Positions 6,224 through 10,569 of a stretch of DNA of 10,569 nucleotides are shown here, piece after piece. Within the stretch, counting starts at the first letter, position 1. Each line of letters opens with the position of its first letter. Made by a program: the position numbers and the translations under genes. The DNA lies in the NCBI GenBank assembly GCA_024762735.1, contig JANTGU010000049.1, positions 1-10,569 of the forward strand. Direction: 5' to 3'. The notes under the pieces are model-generated. The model had not been told where the DNA came from. It did no database searches and worked only from the letters and a program-made list of their open reading frames with translations. Source of the DNA: Bacteroidales bacterium. GTDB taxonomy: Bacteria > Bacteroidota > Bacteroidia > Bacteroidales > F082.

Positions 6224-6829
6224 TTATTTTTTAATGGCTTTAATAATAAATTGTGAAACCTCTTTTTTGCGAGCTTCCATTAATTGCTGATAAGCGGCCT
6301 TGTCGTTGTTTAATAAAATACCGGTTATAATAGGCGCGGCCACAAACGGAAAAGCAGAAAGGGAAATGACATTAATGATCAATTGCCCGGGGGCAATATC
6401 AATTATTAACCCGCTATGGACTGCTTCCTTTATCTTTTGCTTCAAGGGTTCAAGGTTCAGACCGGATGCCTTGAAAAGCTTCAGTACTCTTTCCGGGTTA
6501 TTGTTGATTTCATGGGTGATAAAGCCCGGAATCCGGGGGTGTTTGATTAAAAAATCGATGTAAGCGGCCACAAATTCTTCCAGACCGGCAAAAAAATCGG
6601 TGCTTTCGTTAAACGATTTGGTTAAATTAGGGATAAACAGATTAATGGCTTTTTGAATAATGAGTTGAAACAAGGCATCTTTGCTTTTATAATAATAGTG
6701 CAACAAAGCCTTATTGATTCCTGCCCTGTCAGCAATAGACTGCATGCGCGCACCGCTGTAGCCCCTTTCTTCAAACTCAATGGTGGCCGCGTCGAGTATT
6801 TTATTGCTGGTATCTTTGTTGTAATTCAT
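6224..6829 (-). CDS. TetR/AcrR-family transcriptional repressor, probable operon regulator
   Basis: DNA-binding regulator of 201 residues. The N-terminal TetR domain is clear: NKILDAATIEFEERGYSGAR (helix 1 and turn), then the helix-turn-helix MQSIADRAGINKALLHYYYK at about residues 29-48, then the typical SKDALFQLII. The C-terminal region (about 60-201) is helical and hydrophobic, as expected for the ligand-binding and dimerisation domain; nothing in it identifies the ligand. It is the first gene of the exporter operon, and its start lies 9 bp from two tandem 16-bp palindromes that are good candidates for its own operators. Autoregulation and control of all downstream efflux genes follow by inference. 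By position and family it is the counterpart of E. coli CecR (YbiH), which controls ybhGFSR, but orthology cannot be shown from this sequence alone. Confidence 0.95.
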   Translation of the reverse strand: MNYNKDTSNKILDAATIEFEERGYSGARMQSIADRAGINKALLHYYYKSKDALFQLIIQKAINLFIPNLTKSFNESTDFFAGLEEFVAAYIDFLIKHPRIPGFITHEINNNPERVLKLFKASGLNLEPLKQKIKEAVHSGLIIDIAPGQLIINVISLSAFPFVAAPIITGILLNNDKAAYQQLMEARKKEVSQFIIKAIKK

Positions 6830-6838
6830 GCGGCAAAG

Positions 6839-6854
6839 TTAACCAAATAGTTAA
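6839..6854. promoter_or_regulatory. Putative TetR operator, promoter-distal copy
   Basis: TTAACCAAATAGTTAA on the plus strand has 5-bp outer arms (TTAAC/GTTAA). It matches the neighbouring palindrome 6857-6872 at 13 of 16 positions, and all three differences lie in the centre. It ends 9 bp before the repressor ATG, within the presumed mRNA leader. Palindromes of this size next to a TetR gene are typical binding sites for the repressor dimer. No experimental support is available here. Confidence 0.65.
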
Positions 6855-6856
6855 AT

Positions 6857-6872
6857 TTAACCGTATGGTTAA
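6857..6872. promoter_or_regulatory. Putative TetR operator, promoter-proximal copy
   Basis: TTAACCGTATGGTTAA is a near-perfect 16-bp palindrome with 6-bp arms TTAACC/GGTTAA. It lies 2 bp from the second copy, with a centre-to-centre distance of 18 bp. An A/T-only tract lies just upstream in the sense of transcription (about 6874-6894). I cannot place a convincing Bacteroidota-type -33/-7 promoter: a TTTG on the minus strand at 6904-6901 could be the upstream box, but the downstream box is poor. Confidence 0.7.
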
Positions 6873-6940
6873 GAAATTTTTTTATTTTTTTTATCTTAAT
6901 CAAAGAAGTTAAAACCTTGCAGATGATTTAACCGGCAGTA

Positions 6941-9900
6941 CTATTCAGTAACAACAAAATTTACATGGTCATTTATTATTAGCCTGGCACCTTCTTTCAG
7001 GTATAGTTTATGGATTTGCGTATGGCTGTTTACTTTAGGGTAAAACATATAAAATACAGGTTTAGGAATGGTAACGCTATCCGACTGCTGTGGTGTTGCA
7101 TTATTTGACCAATTGCTTGCCGTTTGCCACACCTTGCTGGTTGAGCCTTTCCAATATATCCCAAATTCGTAAACACCCATGTCAGGATTTTCCAGCAACG
7201 GAACTGGGGTTCCCTCAAAATCTTCCGAGGCTAAAATGTTTGTTCCCATATCAATACATGGCGAAGTCGCGCTTAAATGATAGTCGTCGCTGGCCTCGTT
7301 AGTAAATTGCGGGTTCGCTGCCATATTATCCTGCATCGCGTACCCATCAATTCCGTTAAGAACATTAAAGCCGGAAACAGTATACAGGCTGTCTCTAAAT
7401 TGGCAGGTTTGCTCTGTGGTTGGGTTATAGATTAAATTGTTCAAAAATGAGTTGTCATAAGTTTCCTGGTACAGATTGGTTTCAACCACCAGGCTTTTCC
7501 CTTCGGTTACATTGCCGCAACGATGAATAATATTGTTTCGGATAATATTGTGGTGGACATCGTGTTCGTTATTCCCTGAAATACGAAAACCAGGGCCTTC
7601 CGTATTGATGATTATGTTGTTTTCGTATATATTGTGCGCCACTTCTAATTGGCCATACCCTTGCAGCTCGATGCCGGCATCCACCACCTCGGTTACCAAC
7701 GGTGAGTCAGCAGTACCTTTTATTATGTTGTGATGAAAGTGGTTGTATTGACCGTTCAACTGGGATTGAACCGAGGTGTTAATAATTTGATTGTTATAGA
7801 ATTCGTTGTTTGTTGCATTATCAACACCAATTCTTCCGCCATAACATATATCGGGAGAGGAGCAATAATTATCATGGACCGAAATACTATCCACTTTTAT
7901 ATATTGCCCGCCATCGAAATTCATGCTGGCGTGCCCCCAGTTTTTTAAATAGCAGTTTTTAATTTCGCTATTGGCCAATGCCTGTACAAAAATGCCATCG
8001 CTGCAACCTCTGTCGGAAGTACCACTATAAATGCCTGCCATTGAGTAATCGAACTCAAAAAATGAGTTAACAGTACAATTATTGATGACCACGTTGTGAG
8101 GATACTCGGAAGGGGTAGAAGAGCCCGAGTTTAAAACAACACCGTTTCTACTGTATTTACCCAGATTCATACTATCGATAACGATATTGTTTGTATTGGA
8201 ATTGATAAAAAGAGCCGTCCACCCTCCCTGTAAATCGAGGTTGCAAATAGTAACATTGCTTGCATAGCCAATGATTAAGGGAAAGTCTGTTGCGTATTCA
8301 ATGGTGGTTGCTCCATTGGGGTCGATGGTTGAGTATAGGAATAAATCATGGCTTCCTTCGTCGTACCGCCAAAAAAAGTTGATACCATCCAACTCCGATT
8401 GTATGTTGGCTCTTAATTTTTCCACACCATTAATCAGCATCCGCCCGGGATTTTCTGCCGGCGGATTATTTGCTTTCCAAACATTCCCCCCAATACTTGT
8501 CCATGTATGGTTTTGATTTATAATGGAATTAATAACGGGCTTACTACCGGTGCCATAGGCTCCATATACTATATTGGTTAGTGATGTTCCTTCAATATTT
8601 TCGATATAGAGCCTGCTGCCATTCCATGTTTCATTTCGTTTAAACAGGATGGAATCGCCGGCCACAAAGCCGGTTGATTTAGCATTTACCTTATCAATGG
8701 TTTTCCAAGCTGTTGCGGGACTTGTTCCTGCCCACGAATCATCTCCCGAAGTAAAATCCACATAATATTTTATTCCCCTTTGTTGTTCAATTTCATGCAG
8801 ACTTAAAGCGTAGTTAAAAATTTTTACTTCGTCAATTAAACCATTAAACGAGTAAGTGGTTGTATCCAGCGCCCCAATGAATATTTTTGGGTAGGCGGTT
8901 CCCAGTACGCCGTTTGCCTGTTTGCTTTTAACCTCTTGGGCATCAATAAATAATTTGGCCACCCTACCATCGTAAGTAAAGGCCACATGTGTCCAGCTGT
9001 ATTGAGGTATTGAATCCTCTATGTTTGCCCGAACCCATCCGGCAGTAAACGAAGTATCGCTTGTATTTGCCGAGTAAAAACCAATCTGACCCGAATTGTT
9101 AACACCCAATTTCCAGTCGTTGTTTCGCCCAATAAAAACCTGCTCCGGTTCATTTACATTGGGCCCTTCCCAGTAAATCCAGGCCGACAGGGTGATGTTC
9201 ATCTCTATGTTCAGGCTGTTGCTTGTATCAATTTCGATATAGTTATTGTCTGCTGTAAAGTCGGTGGCTTCATTTATTTTACCAGCAATAGAAACGGGGG
9301 AATTTACCATAGTGCCAACATTATCAAAATCGGACAAATCATTTAAAGTGGTTCCGGTAATGTCGGCTGTGTCCATGGTCCAATAAGCCATTTCACGTTT
9401 ACTCAAAAACAGATTATTTGAAATTACCTGTACCGGTGTGGCAGGATTGGTATTATTGATAACAAATCCCGAAACCGTATTATTAAATCCGTAGTTGTTA
9501 TACAAACGATTGTTTCCCCCGGAATTGTACATAAAATTAACCAGATGTGATCCGGCAGGCATGGGATTATCGTAAAAATAGTTGTTGAAAACCCAATTGT
9601 TTTCACCATGTCCGTTGGCGTGAAAGTAAATAATTCCATCCCGGGTTTCGTCGCCATGAAGATGTTGGTGGTCTTGCTGAGCAAAAATATTGTGATGGAT
9701 GGAGTTGTCCGGACTCCCGATTAGTATTCCGTTGTTTTCAAAATAATTGTTCTTGATTGTCGAGTAGCCACAATCCTGCGCAACATAAGTAAGTTCAATG
9801 CCATACCGGGCATTGTTTTTAAACTTACACCCTTCCACCTTCATGTTTTTATAACCCTTTGCTGACCCTTGGTTTGGTTCAAAATCGATGCCTGATTGCG

Positions 9901-10569
9901 GATCAGTGCCATTGGCATGAATAAATTCACAACCTTCAATAATAAAGTTTTCGCCGGATATGACACTCATGTTGTTTCTAAAGCCATTTTTCAAAATACA
10001 ATTGTGCATTTCAAAATCAGTCATTTGAGTTTGTCCCTGATTTTCGTGAACAACAATGTATAAGTTATCTACAGGCGAATTAATCAATTTCAGGTTTCGC
10101 AACCTGGTTCCGTCCGAGGCACCGTCAATAAACAGCACATCGGTTCCCGAAGTTTCAACGGTAGGGTTTCTTGTATCGCGGTTGCCATCAATGGTTAAAT
10201 TGCTGAGGGTTACGTTTCTCGATTCACTTAACCTGATTCCCCAGTGATTCCAAGTCAAAGGGGTGCCATCTTGTATTTTAATGGTTGCTTTGGAGGTGTC
10301 AGAAGATGTAACCGTGTAAGTATATGTTGCCGGAAAAGTGTTAAAAGTTAATCCTTGCGAAATGATGTATGTTTTGCCTGAAGTAAAATAAAGTGTTCCC
10401 CCGGTTCCTCTCAAATCCCAGATGGCATTTTGAATTGCCGTGTAATCATCGGTAATTCCGTCGCCCACCGCACCGTAATCATCAACCGAATAGCTCTGTG
10501 AGAACAAGCCGTTGGAAAAGATAATAGCAAAAAGAACCGGAAATATTGTTTTTATGATTTTGGTATTTA
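6941..10569 (-). CDS. Large secreted protein, beta-helix / LamG / beta-helix, 5' end outside window
   Basis: At least 1208 codons are present and the start lies beyond base 10569. A TTG at 10507 looks like a start, but the frame continues upstream without a stop and encodes a signal peptide (TKIIKTIFPVLFAIIFSNG, then LFS before QSYS), so the true ATG is just outside the window. Numbering from the TTG: residues about 1-368 form a pectate-lyase-type right-handed beta-helix, entering with DDYGAVGDGITDDYTAIQNA and continuing with Asn-rich coils. About 370-575 is a LamG/concanavalin-like domain (AYWTMDT, ITLSAWIYWEG, WTHVAFTYDG, FNGLIDEVKIFNYAL). About 579-1115 is a second beta-helix, entering with YYVDFTSGDDSWAGTSPATA and closing with SPCIDMG and NPDMGVYEF. 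About 1117-1188 is a short module (WKGSTSKVWQTASNWSN, then KEGARLIINDHVNFV). A role in binding or cleaving polysaccharide is likely; no catalytic residues can be named. No recognisable type IX secretion C-terminal domain precedes the TAG stop. Confidence 0.93.
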   Translation of the reverse strand, partial: NTKIIKTIFPVLFAIIFSNGLFSQSYSVDDYGAVGDGITDDYTAIQNAIWDLRGTGGTLYFTSGKTYIISQGLTFNTFPATYTYTVTSSDTSKATIKIQDGTPLTWNHWGIRLSESRNVTLSNLTIDGNRDTRNPTVETSGTDVLFIDGASDGTRLRNLKLINSPVDNLYIVVHENQGQTQMTDFEMHNCILKNGFRNNMSVISGENFIIEGCEFIHANGTDPQSGIDFEPNQGSAKGYKNMKVEGCKFKNNARYGIELTYVAQDCGYSTIKNNYFENNGILIGSPDNSIHHNIFAQQDHQHLHGDETRDGIIYFHANGHGENNWVFNNYFYDNPMPAGSHLVNFMYNSGGNNRLYNNYGFNNTVSGFVINNTNPATPVQVISNNLFLSKREMAYWTMDTADITGTTLNDLSDFDNVGTMVNSPVSIAGKINEATDFTADNNYIEIDTSNSLNIEMNITLSAWIYWEGPNVNEPEQVFIGRNNDWKLGVNNSGQIGFYSANTSDTSFTAGWVRANIEDSIPQYSWTHVAFTYDGRVAKLFIDAQEVKSKQANGVLGTAYPKIFIGALDTTTYSFNGLIDEVKIFNYALSLHEIEQQRGIKYYVDFTSGDDSWAGTSPATAWKTIDKVNAKSTGFVAGDSILFKRNETWNGSRLYIENIEGTSLTNIVYGAYGTGSKPVINSIINQNHTWTSIGGNVWKANNPPAENPGRMLINGVEKLRANIQSELDGINFFWRYDEGSHDLFLYSTIDPNGATTIEYATDFPLIIGYASNVTICNLDLQGGWTALFINSNTNNIVIDSMNLGKYSRNGVVLNSGSSTPSEYPHNVVINNCTVNSFFEFDYSMAGIYSGTSDRGCSDGIFVQALANSEIKNCYLKNWGHASMNFDGGQYIKVDSISVHDNYCSSPDICYGGRIGVDNATNNEFYNNQIINTSVQSQLNGQYNHFHHNIIKGTADSPLVTEVVDAGIELQGYGQLEVAHNIYENNIIINTEGPGFRISGNNEHDVHHNIIRNNIIHRCGNVTEGKSLVVETNLYQETYDNSFLNNLIYNPTTEQTCQFRDSLYTVSGFNVLNGIDGYAMQDNMAANPQFTNEASDDYHLSATSPCIDMGTNILASEDFEGTPVPLLENPDMGVYEFGIYWKGSTSKVWQTASNWSNNATPQQSDSVTIPKPVFYMFYPKVNSHTQIHKLYLKEGARLIINDHVNFVVTE

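Noticed and set aside
6840..6910. Bacteroidota -33/-7 promoter for the efflux operon
   Set aside because: A TTTG is present at 6904-6901, but no TAnnTTTG lies at the right distance; a promoter surely exists nearby but I cannot place it.
6908..6932. Possible terminator after the beta-helix gene (GTTAAA/TTTAAC)
   Set aside because: The stem is only 6 AT-rich pairs with a 13-nt loop and no T-run on the minus strand.
10505..10507. TTG at 10507 as the start codon of the beta-helix protein
   Set aside because: The frame is open upstream and encodes a good signal peptide; starting at TTG would remove it and leave a secreted-type protein without export signal.

Overview
The window looks like a chromosomal segment of a Bacteroidota bacterium. 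I infer something like a marine or sediment Bacteroidales/Marinilabiliales relative, but the genus cannot be fixed from this sequence. The reasons are AT-rich leaders with almost no Shine-Dalgarno sequence, a secreted beta-helix/LamG protein of a type common in that phylum, and intergenic GC-rich palindromes (including CCCGATAGCTATCGGG) that I recall as frequent in Bacteroidota. Every gene I can support lies on the minus strand, so transcription runs from base 10569 towards base 1.

Layout in transcription order. (1) A very large secreted protein, open at the right edge, built as beta-helix, LamG, second beta-helix and a short C-terminal beta-rich module. (2) A 111-bp intergenic region with two tandem 16-bp palindromes, the likely operators of the next gene. 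(3) A seven-gene efflux operon: TetR-family repressor, TolC-type outer-membrane factor, HlyD-type periplasmic adaptor lipoprotein, ATPase A, ATPase B, ABC-2 permease 1, and ABC-2 permease 2, which runs off the left edge and has no stop inside the window.

The operon should build a tripartite, ATP-driven exporter spanning both membranes. Its gene order is the same as the Escherichia coli cecR-ybhG-ybhF-ybhS-ybhR locus, except that the two ATPase domains fused in YbhF are separate genes here and a dedicated outer-membrane factor is included. The two ATPases are degenerate in complementary ways: all visible defects fall on one of the two composite ATP sites. This predicts an obligate, asymmetric heterodimer. 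The substrate cannot be read from the sequence; drugs or other toxic amphiphiles are a guess from the family.

Most junctions in the operon are tight (1-nt and 4-nt overlaps, or 4-6 nt gaps). The two exceptions are the 110-bp gap between the outer-membrane factor and the adaptor, and the 358-bp gap between ATPase B and permease 1. Both are filled with REP-like palindromes, and the two gaps share a 30-bp segment at 28 of 30 positions in the same orientation. The hairpins therefore split the operon into regulator+OMF, adaptor+ATPases, and permeases.

I found no RNA gene, CRISPR array, transposase or prophage gene. I do not see a wholly new system. The most worthwhile observations are the complementary NBD degeneracy, the tandem operators, and the REP-like dyads inside the operon.
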